From NCBI GenBank assembly GCA_019321725.1, contig CM033106.1:20186551-20250550 (forward strand): a stretch of 64,000 nucleotides of DNA. Reading direction: 5' to 3'. Under the pieces are notes generated by a model. That model saw only the letters and a program-made list of their open reading frames with translations, had not been told where the DNA came from and searched no databases. The DNA is from Paulownia fortunei. Taxonomy: Eukaryota; Streptophyta; Magnoliopsida; Lamiales; Paulowniaceae. This document shows positions 37,841-49,640 of this stretch, piece after piece (position 1 is the stretch's first letter; every line of letters starts with the position of its first letter). A program made the position numbers and the translations under genes.

Positions 37841-37940
37841 NNNNNNNNNNNNNNNNNNNNNNNNNNNNNNNNNNNNNNNNNNNNNNNNNNNNNNNNNNNN
37901 NNNNNNNNNNNNNNNNNNNNNNNNNNNNNNNNNNNNNNNN
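37841..37940. other. Assembly gap (100 N)
   Basis: Exactly 100 Ns, probably a scaffold gap of unknown true size. It separates the EBM upstream region from a copia element that starts in mid-gene, so the 5' LTR, leader and gag of that element are missing or lie in the gap. Confidence 0.98.
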
Positions 37941-40900
37941 ACCGGATATGTATCTCATCTTTGCAATGATTTGCAGATGATGGCAAGAAGCAGGAAGGTA
38001 AGTAGAGGAGAGCCAGTCCTACGACTGGGGAATAGAGCAAAAGTTGCTACATTGGCCATCAAAAGTGTCAACTTAGCTTTAGGAAATGGAGTAGTTTTAG
38101 TTTTAAATAATTGTCTTTATGTTCTAGAGATAGTTAAAAACATTATCTCCATTCCTATTTTGGATGGAGAAAATTTTACTTTTTCAATAAAACATGGAAG
38201 TTGTTCCATTTTTAAAGATTCAGTTCTGATTGCCTCTGGCATATTGATGAATGGTTTATATTTTATTAATCCACATAACTCATTTTTCCATATTCAACAA
38301 AATAAAAGAAAAATAAATGATCATAGTTCCCAACTCTTATGACATGCTAAATTAGGTCATATCTTTGAGAAAAGAATTTATAAGTTGGCCCAATTGCTCA
38401 ATCTTCGAAAAGAGCAAGGAATGCCAACTTATGAGTCATGTCTCAAAGGGAAATGACCAAATCACCATTTATTGGACAAGTGGAGTGAGTAAAAAATCTA
38501 TTGGATTTGATCTGTTCAGATGTATGTGGGCCACTAAGTGCTAGTGCTCATGGAAACTGTCACTACTTTATAACTTTTATCAATGGTTATTCTAGCTATG
38601 GTTATGTCACCTTATGAGGTACAAATCTGAAGCTTTTAAAAAGTTCAAAGAATTTAGATATGAGATAAAGAAACAAACTGGACTAAGTATCAAGGCTCTT
38701 CAGATCGAGAAAGTGAATACTTTAGCATAGAGTATCTTGATTATCTAAAAGAGAATAGGATTCTCTCTTTGTGGACCCCTCCTGTAACTCCCCAACTCAA
38801 CAGAGTTGTGAAGCATAAAAATCGAACCTTGTTGGACATGGTTTGATCGATGATGAGTTTCACTGAACTTCCTCTTTCATTCTGGGGCTATGCTCTAGAA
38901 ACGATGAAATATCTATTAAATTGAGTGCCATCAAAATCGGTGCTTAAAAGGCCATATGAGATGTGGTGTGGGGAACCACCCTCTTACAAATACCTTGAGG
39001 TATGGGGGTGTGCTACTTACGTAAAACAGTAAGTGGGAGATAAATTGGATATGAGATCCAGTTTATATAGATTCGTAGGGTATCCAAACGAATCCATTTA
39101 ATACTATTTCTATGATCTCTCGGAACAAAAGGTATTTATTTCTAGGAATGCCACCTTTTTGGAAGAGGAGTTTCTATTAGATAGAAATGGTGAAGTGGTA
39201 GAACTTGAAGAAACTCAAGAACCACAGAGCCTCCGTATAGATACAGTAATGGGCCAACCAGCTAAGGCTGGGCATTGAACACACATTCTCCTAGGAGATC
39301 CCATCGGATCTTAAAGCCACCTGACATGTATGGTTTTTTGTTAGAGAACAACGAGGAGAATCTTCCCTTAGATGAAGATCCAATGACTTATGAAAAAGTG
39401 ATGTCGGACACTAACTCGAGAAGATGGGAAGAAGCCATGCAATCTGAGATGAACTCTATGTACTCCAACAGGGTATGGACCTTGGTGAATCCACCATAAG
39501 GAATAGTTCCTATTGGCTGCAAATGGGTCTACAAGCAGAAGCTTAGAGTAAATGAAGAGGTAACGACCTATAAAGTACAACTGGTTATAAAAGGTTATAC
39601 TCAAAAGCAAGAAATTGATTATGAGGAATTTTTTTCACCAGTAGCGATGCTTAAATCCATTCGAATACTGCTAGCCATATCATCATATTATAACTTTGAG
39701 ATATGGTAGATGGATGTGAAGACCGCTTTTCTTAATGGAAATCTTAAGGAAAAAATCTATATGAGGTAGCCAGAAGGCTTCATATCCAAAGAGAGTGAGC
39801 AAAAGTTTTGCAAACTACAAAGATCCATTTAGGACTCAAGTAGGCTTCCCAAAGCTAGAACATCGAGTTTGATGAGGCAATCAAATTATTTGATTTCCAC
39901 AAAAATCCAGATGAACCTTGTGTCTATATGAAGGTTAGTGGGAGCACAGTGATATTTATTGTGTTTTATGTTAATGACATCTTACTCATTGGGAATGATA
40001 TAGGAATGATGCAGTCAACTAAGACTTGGTTGTCTAATTAGTTCTCTATGAAGGATTTGGGAGAAATATTCTTTATTCTTGGAATAAAGATCTATAGAGA
40101 TAGGTCAAAAAGGATAATCGGACATTTCCAATCCATGTACATAGACAAAATGCTAAAGAGGTTTACAATGGAGAAATTCTAGTGAGGATTCTTGCCAATG
40201 AGTCATGGCATTTCTCTCTCGAGGGCAATGTCTCCTAAGACTCCTGAGGAGAGGAAAATGATGATCTGCATACCTTATGCGTCCACCGTAGGCAGCATAA
40301 TGTATGGTATGCTATGAATAAGGCTTGATGTCGTATATGCTCTGAGTGTCATGAGTAGATATTAGTCCAATCTAGGTGAGGAATACTAGAAGGCCGTAAA
40401 AATGATCCTGAAGTACTTGAGAAGGACTGAAGATATCTTTCTAGTATATGGCTCTAGAGAATTGAAACTAGAAGACTATACAAATTCTAGTTTTTAGTCA
40501 GATATAGATGACTCAAAGTCAATGTCTGAATACATATTCATCTTAATGGTGGTGCGATCAGCTGGAAGAGTTTCAAACAGGAGACGACCATGGACGCTAC
40601 CACCAAAATTGAATATATTATTGCATATAATGCGACAAAAGAAGCTATTTGGATAAGAAACTTCATCCAAGAGTTGGGTGTGGTTTTATCCATTGTTGAT
40701 CATGTATTGGTATATGTTCAAGAATTATATTTGCAAATCACAAGTGCAAGGTGTAAAGTTTTAATACAACGGTGAGTTGAGTATTATATCCACAGGGATT
40801 GTAATAAAAAATTACATTAAGTACCGTAGTTCAAATAGTCCTAATTTTATCTAAAAAATCGAGTGATAATTGGCAAACAAAGTAAAGTAAGTAAAAAAAA

Positions 40901-42837
40901 ATGCAAAAAGAAGAGTGGAGTTCTTATAAGCAATATAGCAAACACCTTATGAGCAAGATATTCTAGAGGAATGATTCATCTAGTTGTCACCTATATTCTT
41001 CCTTCCAAAATATACCAATTCAAGTCAACAACATATGTAAGTTAAGAATTCCTAAGCTCATCAATTCCCTCTCTCGAGTGCTGAATTGATTATGAGTTCC
41101 AACATGAATTTTGATATCTCTATAAATATTTAAGAACAAAACTCTAAAAAAGTTTAATGAATTCTTCTTCAAAACTTCAAAGGTTTCATAAGCTTCTCAA
41201 CTCTATGATTCCTAGGTAGTTTTATCCCTATGTTCATGTATAATCTTCCCTCTCTTAAGTGTCAAATCTCATATGTCAACCAATCTTAATTAGTGGCCAA
41301 TTAATCAAGATGAAATACTAAACAAGATAACACAAACAAGATGAATAACTTGAACTAATATTATTTAGAATTCAAAATATAGGATCAAATAAGGTTATAT
41401 CATCCTCTAGAAACAAAAGTTTGGTTCATAATGGATGAATACAACTTCAAGAAATAAATAAAAAAGAACATGAAAACTGTTCACCAATTTTTGAAGTGGG
41501 AGGAATGGTTGAAGCTCTCCTTATCTCCAAGAATAGCTCATTTGTCTCTAAGAATGCCCTGTTTTAACTTGCAAAAAATTGAATGGGTCTTGTCTCTAAG
41601 TACTCAATTACCTCTTTTGGTTCCAAGAACCACTCCCCCTTTTGATTCATGTTGATCTTCCCCTTTTAAACTTCTCCCCAATGATTCTTTCCCAAAGATT
41701 CTTCCAAAAGAAACCTAAAATCCTTCTACTTTTCTTGGTTTTTCATCAAAAGAAACCTAAAATCCTTCCCCTTTTCTTGGTTTTTTCCCTTTTTTTCTCT
41801 TCACCAATTTAGTGTATACACTAGAACATCACATGGATAATGATGTATAGGTGTATCTAATGTGTATATCTCATAAAAATGCCAACATTCATGAACTATT
41901 GCCAGTTGTTGCCAAAAAAATGCATCAGCGTCTTTTTTGTTGGAAGGGCAGCGCCTAGCCATGGAATAGCAGTGCCTAGGTGCTGTGTATTCTGTCCTGG
42001 TAGCCTCGATGGCACCTAGGCACCATGCATTTTGTCCTGGCAGCCTTCATTTTAACACTTTGACACTGTTTAGCCCATTGCAACTGGTTTGTGACCTCTT
42101 TCTAAGTTGAATTGGATTTTGATGTCTTCTAATGAATTATAGCTCTGTGTCTTTTCTTTCTAAGAAAACTTGAATCAACTAAATATGATATTTTTGGGGA
42201 GAGTTATGTATGAAATACGATGATGTATCATATTAGAAAAGTTCAGTCCGGTGCTGACCATTGAACTCGATCTTTCTTATTGAAATAGAAAGAATTAGAT
42301 TTTGTATTAAACATAAAAGTTGTAGATATATCTATTATATTTTCTTTGGATCAAGAATCAAGTTGATATAAAATTGGGGTCGAGAGTTATGACTGACATA
42401 CGAAAACTGCCATCAGTAGCACCACAACTCAAATTCTTCAACATTTCAACCAAGTTTTTGATTTCTTCCCATTTTCTTCTGTTATTGTCATTAACTACAA
42501 GATTTCAAACTAAATACATAAAAAGTAACAAAAATACTTGAAAAAAAACTAAATGTTAATCAAAAGGCATATGAATTATTGGTATAAAACCAACTTATCA
42601 ATATACTGTGATAACAATGAAGCTATTGCGTAAGAAAAAGAGCCAAGATGTCATGAAAGATCCAAGCACAACATGAAGAGATACCATCTGACTAGAGAGA
42701 TCATTAGTAGAGGCAACATTGTAGTCGATAGAGTCACTTTGACAGAAAATATAGCAGACCCAATGACCAAACCTCTAGCGCAGAAGGTATTCGACGGATA
42801 TTTTGAGAAGATGGGCCGAAAGTACATGAGCAATTAA
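37941..42837 (+). pseudogene. Copia polyprotein remnant of E1
   Basis: Seen in order are S-H-L-C-N-D-L-Q (end of protease), the GAG-pre-integrase block with N-N-C-L-Y-V and I-S-I-P-I-L-D-G (about 38090-38180), integrase pieces (38480-38950), reverse transcriptase with W-M-D-V-K-T-A-F-L-N-G (about 39710-39740), and Y-V-N-D-I-L-L-I-G-N-D (39967-39999). In this last motif the first Asp of the catalytic Y-V-D-D is Asn. RNase H follows (40540-40714) and resumes after the insert (42602-42837), with A-D-P-M-T-K-P-L and a TAA at 42835. It cannot be expressed as one protein. Confidence 0.85.
40715..42601. mobile_element. Unclassified 1.9-kb insertion in E1
   Basis: The E1 RNase H coding sequence stops after GTATTGGTATA and resumes at TATACTGTGATAAC, as the E2 copy shows. 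TATA is present on both sides (40711-40714 and 42602-42605) and may be the target duplication. The insert starts TGTTCAAG and ends CTTATCAA, without evident inverted ends. It contains AAATCACAAGTGCAAGG and ATATCCACAGGGATTG near its left end, a phrase related to 62930-62970. No coding sequence is recognisable and the class is unknown. Confidence 0.65.
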
Positions 42838-42857
42838 CACTAGGGCAAGTGGGAGAT

Positions 42858-44066
42858 TGTTAGAGGTTCTTAAAATTAAGGAGTTAATTTCAAAAAGACT
42901 AATTAATTGGATTAATTAATCAAAATAATTATTATTATTCATAAGTTGCAAATGTTGCAAGCCTACTGCTAGTTTAGTTGTGAACCTAAATGGTCACACA
43001 CAATTTAAAATGGAATATTTCTAATTTAGGAGTTGATCTAAAGGGTTGTATCCAATTAATTAATTAGGGGCTTAAATTAATTCAAGAAGTTGAATTAATT
43101 ATTCAATTAAATAATTAAATTATTTAATTAGACCTAATAAGATTAAGGAGCCCAATTGGAGTGAAATAATTATTTGACTGGATCAAATAAATTATGTAGT
43201 CTATAACTTAATTTAATTGGGTTTAATTTGATTAGATGGGCTAGATGGAATTAATTAATTTAAATAAGATAATTAATTGGATTAATTGTAGAATTTATTT
43301 TTAAGTCGAAGCCTAATTCACTAAGGCCTATTAGGAAAGGCCCATGAAAAAGGATGGAAAATCAAGAGTTTGGAATTTTTGGGTAATCTTGAGTATCTTT
43401 AGAAGATATGAAAGAGATAAAATTGGAAGAAGCTTCAATGAACCAAAATATTTTCCAGCCAATCAAAAGAAGACACAAAATACCAATAATAGGACTCTTG
43501 AAATTTTATGCCCTTTATATATACACCATGGCCGAAATTTTTTTGTGCCCTATAAATACATCATGGTCGAAAATTTAAGGATGAATTATCATCCCTATAA
43601 TTTTCGACCATATAGAAATAAATAGAAGAAAATTATTTTCTTCATCTGTCATTTTCCTCCAAAAATTTCATCTTTAAGTGTTAATTATTTTATCACAAGT
43701 TGGTAACAAGAATTAATATTTTCTATACACCATAAATTAGATTAGAAAAGAAATCAGAATTACTGGCGGAATTATGATTTTGTGTTTTTGCTTGAAGTAT
43801 AGACTACTTTAGAGGGGAGATGTCTAGATCCCTATGAACCATATTTACAAAAAGTGCTAGCAATTGATTGCTTCATACCCTACGATAATTGAAGTACGTA
43901 GAAAAGTATAAATCAAAACTTTAATTATTTTATTACAACCACTAGAAATTGCGAAATTATTAAAAATTGCATCGGATTTAGGGTATTGCTATAATTGTTA
44001 TGGTATGATGTTTTTAAATTTTCTAATTTTTTGTTGAGTATATCCTGAGATCACATGAACTCAACA
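42858..44066 (+). repeat. 3' LTR of E1, truncated in U3
   Basis: It starts TGTTAG directly after the polypurine tract and ends ACTCAACA. Compared with the 2.1-kb LTR of E2, it lacks roughly the first 920 bp, so TGTTAGA is joined to GGTTCTTAAAATTAAG. Two TATA boxes (about 43513 and 43550) and a hairpin (43563-43611) are present. Confidence 0.8.
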
Positions 44067-44221
44067 TAGATTTCGTCAACATTCAACACTTTGACTTTAA
44101 GTGTAACCCTTTGCTACTAGGTCTGACTTATAAGTTATCACATCCTTATGTACTTCAAGCTTCCACTTGCAAACTTATTTGCAGCCAATGGGTACGATAC
44201 CCTGTGGTGAGTCTACCAAGG
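44067..44221 (-). pseudogene. Inverted reverse-transcriptase fragment (right part of E6)
   Basis: On the minus strand it reads L-V-D-S-P-Q-G-I-V-P-I-G-C-K and continues to V-A-K-G-Y-T, the N-terminal part of copia reverse transcriptase. It begins with CCTTG at 44221, the same five bases that end the forward pol fragment at 45286. Confidence 0.75.
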
Positions 44222-44445
44222 TGTTGGGTTCACATAATTGTGGGCTGTGTGCAGTAAAAATTAAAATTTAATTTAAAATAAAATAACATGCCATATCAAA
44301 TATGGAATCACCCCCGATTTGATGTGATTATCAATTTTTGTATTTTTCAATTTGCCTAAACTAAATACGTAAATGGTTTTTGGATTTATAGCTTTTAAGC
44401 ACTTCGATTGTAGAAGGGATTGAAGCAATCATTTGCTCGCACAAA
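44222..44445 (-). repeat. Inverted 3' LTR end of E4
   Basis: On the plus strand it starts TGTTGGGTTCACATAATTG. It is the reverse complement of the last roughly 220 bp of the LTR at 45287-47323, sharing AAATTTAATTTAAAATAAAA, TTTGATGTGATTATCA and GTAGAAGGGATTGAAGCAAT. The match stops near 44445. Confidence 0.75.
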
Positions 44446-44569
44446 ATTAGAAAAAGTTTGATTAAAACAATCAAAGGATGAAAATGTTCTATAGTTCTTG
44501 ATGTTCATGTATTGGTAATTAATTATATTACTACAAAATTCCTTGTTACCTGATTAAAAAATATAGACT

Positions 44570-45286
44570 TTAATTAGATAATCATAGTTCCACATACTTG
44601 TGGAATGTGAGATTAGGTCATATCACTAAGAAGAAAGTTCACAAGATGACGAATGCTTGACCTATAGGGTGATCCTGACATGCAACTTATGAGACTTTTC
44701 CTCCATTATTTTAGGGATACACCTTAGAATCGACGACACTCTTTTTAAATAAGATTGTTATCTAAGTTAATGCCCACAATATCATTTGAGATATAATGCA
44801 ACAAAAACCACTAGTATTAATACCTAATGGTATGGAGTGTACTGCATCCTTGAAATAGTTAGTGGGAGATAAGTTGGATGCAAAAATCTAACTTATGCAA
44901 ATTTGTGATGTATCTAAAGAAAACTAATGGATATCATTTATGTGATTCCTAGAAATAAAGGTGTTTGTTATGAGGATGGAGTTTTAATAGATAGAAATAG
45001 CTAGATCATAGAACTTGAAAAAGTTCAAGAACCACAATTTGTCCCAGAAGAGGCAATGGTGCATGAACAAATTATTAAACTTCTAATACACAATCATCCA
45101 AGGAGATAAGAGAGGATCTCAAGGCCACCTATAAGGAAAGGACCTCTTTCTAGAGATAACAAAGAGGATCTCATTTTGGATATAATGCCAAAAAATAAAG
45201 AATTAAAGATGTATGACCTCAAATTGGGAAAATGGAAAAATACCATTCGAGATGGACTCTATATACTCCACAAGGTATAGACCTTG
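44570..45286 (+). pseudogene. Degraded copia pol fragment (left part of E6)
   Basis: It contains N-H-S-S, V-R-L-G-H-I-T-K-K-K-V-H-K (GAG-pre-integrase), a jump to G-Y-T-L-E-S-T-T (integrase), V-G-D-K-L-D, and finally M-D-S-I-Y-S-T-R-Y-R-P at the start of reverse transcriptase. It has many stops. It ends at CCTTG, where the E4 LTR begins. Confidence 0.7.
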
Positions 45287-47323
45287 TGTTCGAGTAGTGC
45301 CCGACACGCCAATTAGGTTAGACATCTTTTGTGCTCTTGTATTTGTAAAACAGTCTTTTTTAAATCTTATTAATAAAATAAAAATTCTCTTTATCTTTAA
45401 TTAAGTATGTTAATTAGATAAAGTCCCTTGACCAAACTTAGCTACGGGGCATGGTTGCGCATATGATGGCAATCATAGAATATGCCTCTATGGCTTTTGT
45501 CTAAAATTAGTTTTGTGTTGAGAGCTTTTTGAGACAGAACATCAAATAGCCCAATAAGACGCACGTATCAGAAGCATGCTCGTATGAGTAGGATGTCTCA
45601 ATCCATAAGAATCAACATAGTAACACTAATGCATGTATGCGGGTGCTTCTTAGAGAACAAGTACACTGAACAGGCCCATAGGAAATTTCTAGTTGGAGAT
45701 GTTATCTGTGAAAGTAAGAATTTCCACATTATAATAGTCTTGACTAGTCCTTATGTTCCATGTTGGTGTATTTTCTGATTATCTGCCAATTACAAAGGGG
45801 ATACGTTAGATATTGCATTGATATGTATGGAGATTAATGAGTGGTCGATAAAGGATTTGACTTGTCTAATAGAATAAGTGAATCTCTTAAGTTTTCATAG
45901 TTCATGATTCAAAAGTCTTTAGCTAAGGCAGGATAAATGTTAGAAGGGGTTTTCTAACGATTCTTCAGAGTAAGTGAAACTTTAAATGGAATCATAGTTA
46001 TTAAGTTATTTTAGGTAGGTTCACTCGCTATTTCACCGAAGTCATTAGTAGTCATGATACATTTGTTAGGTGTCTTCCATGACTTGTGAGCTTTTCAGAA
46101 TTAAAGAGTTAATTCCAAGTAGATTAATTATTTAAATCAATTAGTCGAAATAATTGTTATCCATAAGTTGCAAATGTTTCAAGCCCACTACTAGCTTAGT
46201 TGTGAACCTAAAGGGTCACATATAATTTGGGATAAAACATTTCTAATTTGAAAATTGATCCAAAGAGTTGAATCTAATTAATTAATAGAGATAAATTAAT
46301 TGGGGCTTAATTTAATTGAAGTAGTTGAATTAATTATTCAAATAAATAATTAGCTTTTTACTTTAAACCAAATAAGATTAGTAGGGAGTCCAATTGGAGT
46401 GAAATAATTAATTGATTAGAATAATTTATTAATTTAGCCATAAATTAATTTAATTATTAAATTAATTTACTTAATTAAATTATTTAATTAGGCCTAATAT
46501 GATTAGATAGGCTTGATGAAATTAATTAATTGATTAAGATCAATTAATTGAATTTGGGCCCTATCAAATAATTAGATTAATTATTGGATTTAATTAAAAG
46601 TCTAAGCTCAATTAATAGGAGAGGCTCATTAGAGTTGTTGGAAGAAGATGGAAGGATAACAAAATAAGATATTATTATCCTTCGAATTATCTAATTATGG
46701 TTAGATAATACCCTATAGTATTTTTGGAAGATAAAAGAGGATATATTATATCCTTGAAGATGGAATTGGAGATTTTTGAGAGATTACAAGATTAACCAAA
46801 ATCCTCCAACACATAAAAGAGGAGGGCCATAATACATTTGAGAGTGGGTGTCTCTTGAATTTTCAACCAACAATAAAAAGAAAGAAAAATGTTTCTCCCA
46901 AAATATCCATCTTTTTATTCTGTATTTTGATTGAATCAAAGTATTCAATTCTTATTCCTACCTCTTGGTTTAAGAATTTATACTACTAGATTTGTAAAGA
47001 AATTAGATTCGTTAGCGGGGTTCTAATTTCAAGTTCTTGCCCAAAGTGTGTATTTCGTTAGAGGGGAGACATTTACATCCTTAGGAATCAATTTCTGTAT
47101 GAGGGCTAGCAATTGATTGCTTCAATCCCTTCTACAGTCGAAGTGCTCAAAACGTATAAATCTAAAAACCCTTTAGTTAATTAGTTTAGACAATTGAGAA
47201 ATGCAAAAAATGATAATCACATCAAACTAGGGGTGACGTCGTATTTAATATGACTTGTTATTTTATTTTAAATTAAATTTTAAATTTTTGTTGCACACAC
47301 ATTGCGGTTACATGAATCCAACA
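45287..47323 (+). repeat. 5' LTR of copia element E4
   Basis: It begins TGTTCGAGTAGTGCCCGAC and ends AATCCAACA, 2037 bp. It is preceded by the target sequence CCTTG and followed by the primer-binding site at 47325. Its U3 shares the ATTAATTAATTA-rich block and the AGGTTCACAACTAA-type block (in reverse) with the E2 and E3 LTRs. Confidence 0.8.
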
Positions 47324-48830
47324 GTGGTATTAGAACCACGGTTTATGCATTTTCAATTATGTTTCAGATTATGCTTTTATAATTTAAAGATTAAATTCTA
47401 TGTTTAATTATAATTTTTGATAGGGACTTGTTTAAGTCTTACATTCTTGATTTAATTCTTAAATTGTAGACACGACGAATTCATCACAGAAGCCCCCGTC
47501 ATAGTGTAAACAACTGGTGGACACAACAACCGTCATCAAGCCAAGGGTAGTAGCGTTGCCGGCCAAGCGTGCATGCTTGCTTCCTCCCTAAGCTACTCAC
47601 TGGTGGGACACCAGCCCGGCACGACGTCCACCCGTCATGTTAATAGGGCAACACAAACATTATGTGCAATGATGGAGGGGTGCTTGCACGCATAGTGATA
47701 GGTGTTGGGCACTAGATATGTATGCACAAGTTGATGCATTGCCTATGCGCATGATCTGGTAGCAGGCCGTGCGTGCACCCATGCGATAGGTGTGCCTATG
47801 GCTGGGCAAGTGGTGCGCATGTGTTGGGTACGGGCACACGACGTGCACGTGCACCAGCATGCATACTGTTGGGCATGCTGCCATGCTGGGCATCACATTG
47901 GCCGCGTGTTCAGCAAGTAGACAACCCCATCTTGTTGGGTTGTGAAATTTAATTTTTAAAATTTTTAATTCATTATTAATTTTATTTTTTTTAATTTTTC
48001 AAGAAAAATCAAGAAATAGTCCCGAGTCTTGAAATGGCAATTTAATGGATGGTAAATTTACATGCTTTGATAAATTCATGTGATATATTTATAAGCATAT
48101 AAGGGATGATCATAGAGCCATTGACCAATATGATTGGATGTATGTGTTTTGGGTTTTGAAATGGGCCTATGTGCCTCTTATTCTCTTTTGTATGTACTTT
48201 CTCATTTTTGAAATGTAAAGAGAGTAGCATAGTGTGAGGTTTTCTTTTTATTTTTTATGGACGAGAAAAAGGATCAAGGCAGAGAATTAAGAGAAGGCCC
48301 ATGAATGTATGGAATAATATTCATGTAATAGAAATAGTTTCTATTTTATTTTATTACCCTTAGACTAACCTATCCATTTTGGCTCAAATGAATTACATCG
48401 GACTCGCTCATGATCATCCAATTTTGTATGTATTATATGCATGCATATGGTTTATTTAATGCTTGCTAGCAATTGAATATAAACTTTTTAAATAAACAAG
48501 GGTAAAATGATGAGGGAATGGTTAAAATAAAATACCCCACTTGAATCAAAAATTAAGTAAGGAATTTTTTCAAAATTTTGATATCAATCAAATATGGATA
48601 AAATTGGGCTGGAGCCAACAATTCATGTCTACCATCAAAAGTTGACAACATGGCGATGCTACCTCACTTAGTCATTGGCCATGAGGTGTGGGATAACTTT
48701 GTGATGGAAAGTTGTAATCTCTACTAAGCATTGTGATGCCCATGGGATGGACTCGTCTCTATGTTGGCCATAAGTCATGGAACGCTTTGATGCTCCATCT
48801 ACCCTAATTCCATGTAGAGCTAAGTGGACC
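47324..48830 (+). mobile_element. E4 leader region
   Basis: Non-coding leader of the copia family: a GC-rich island with many CATGC/GTGCA motifs (47480-47910), then an AT-rich part. The block 48098-48820 is repeated in reverse at 49895-50665. No gag frame is recognisable. Confidence 0.65.
47325..47341 (+). promoter_or_regulatory. Primer-binding site of E4
   Basis: TGGTATTAGAACCACGG follows the LTR end by one base. It matches the TGGTATCAGAGC-type site complementary to the 3' end of initiator methionine tRNA, with changes. Confidence 0.8.
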
Positions 48831-49640
48831 ATTCCTTTAGCCAAGAAGCAACCTTTACTTCAACTTCAAGCTTAAGGATTATCCTTTCCTCTTAGTCATA
48901 TTCTTTTTGTCATCCTCTACAATTCTTCGTAGAGATGAATCATATGTGGTATCTGATGCCCAAGAGGAATTGTCAATGCTAATGGTTGACTTCAACAAAA
49001 TATGAGTTTGAATTAGAACCCTTTTTAACTTAAAGTTTAGATTAGAACCCTTTCTAATTTAAGGCTTGAAATAGAACTCTTCTAATTCATTTAAGCAAAT
49101 CTATACTTGCATTTTCTCTTTCTACGCCCTTTCATACAGCAATGGCTGTATAAACCTATTTTTTTCGAATCAATTCTACAACTAAGCCCAATTTTGTATT
49201 TTTTTTCTATTGAGAACTCTTTCTCACTCTCTCTTAGAACTCTAGTCTTAGAGGAGGTGGAACCAACCACCAAAATCTGGTATAGAGAGCTAGAATCTCA
49301 TATAACTCTTTATAGGAAGTTATTTTTCAATAGTTGTAGAAGGTCCTCTACAGTTCTTTGTAGAATGTGTAGTGGGAGGTCCTTCCACAACACTTGTGAG
49401 AGTTGTTTCTACAATTATTGTAGAAACTATTTTTTAAACATTTTGTAAACCTCTTTAAAGTTTGAGAGCCATTATCAAATTTCAAGAGCAATTCAGATAG
49501 ATTGGAGCTTAGTGATGTTTATTATTGTTTAGAATAATTCAAGTAGATCAAAAAGTGACAACTATTATCCTAAGTGAGGTAGAGAACTAAACATCTATTC
49601 AACAATATAATCATTTATAATATGATGTTTAATTATAATT
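48830..49640. other. Unassigned spacer between the two opposed leaders
   Basis: It contains short tandem phrases (TTAGAACCCTTTYTAA, 49010-49090) and repeated TAGAA/TTCTA motifs around 49335-49430. No gene or element boundary can be supported. Confidence 0.35.

Larger units (their letters stand above)
37941..44066 (+). mobile_element. Ty1/copia element E1 (5' end missing)
   Basis: The order is protease end and GAG-pre-integrase region, integrase, reverse transcriptase, RNase H, polypurine tract (GGCAAGTGGGAGA near 42844) and 3' LTR (42858-44066, TGTTAGAG...CTCAACA). The domain order, with integrase before reverse transcriptase, defines Ty1/copia. The coding part is full of stops and frame breaks. 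A 1887-bp insert splits the RNase H region. The target duplication cannot be scored because the left end is in the gap. Confidence 0.88.

Noticed and set aside
47660..47896. A 78-codon minus frame rich in H, C and M
   Set aside because: It is antisense to the GC-rich leader island of E4. Composition explains it.
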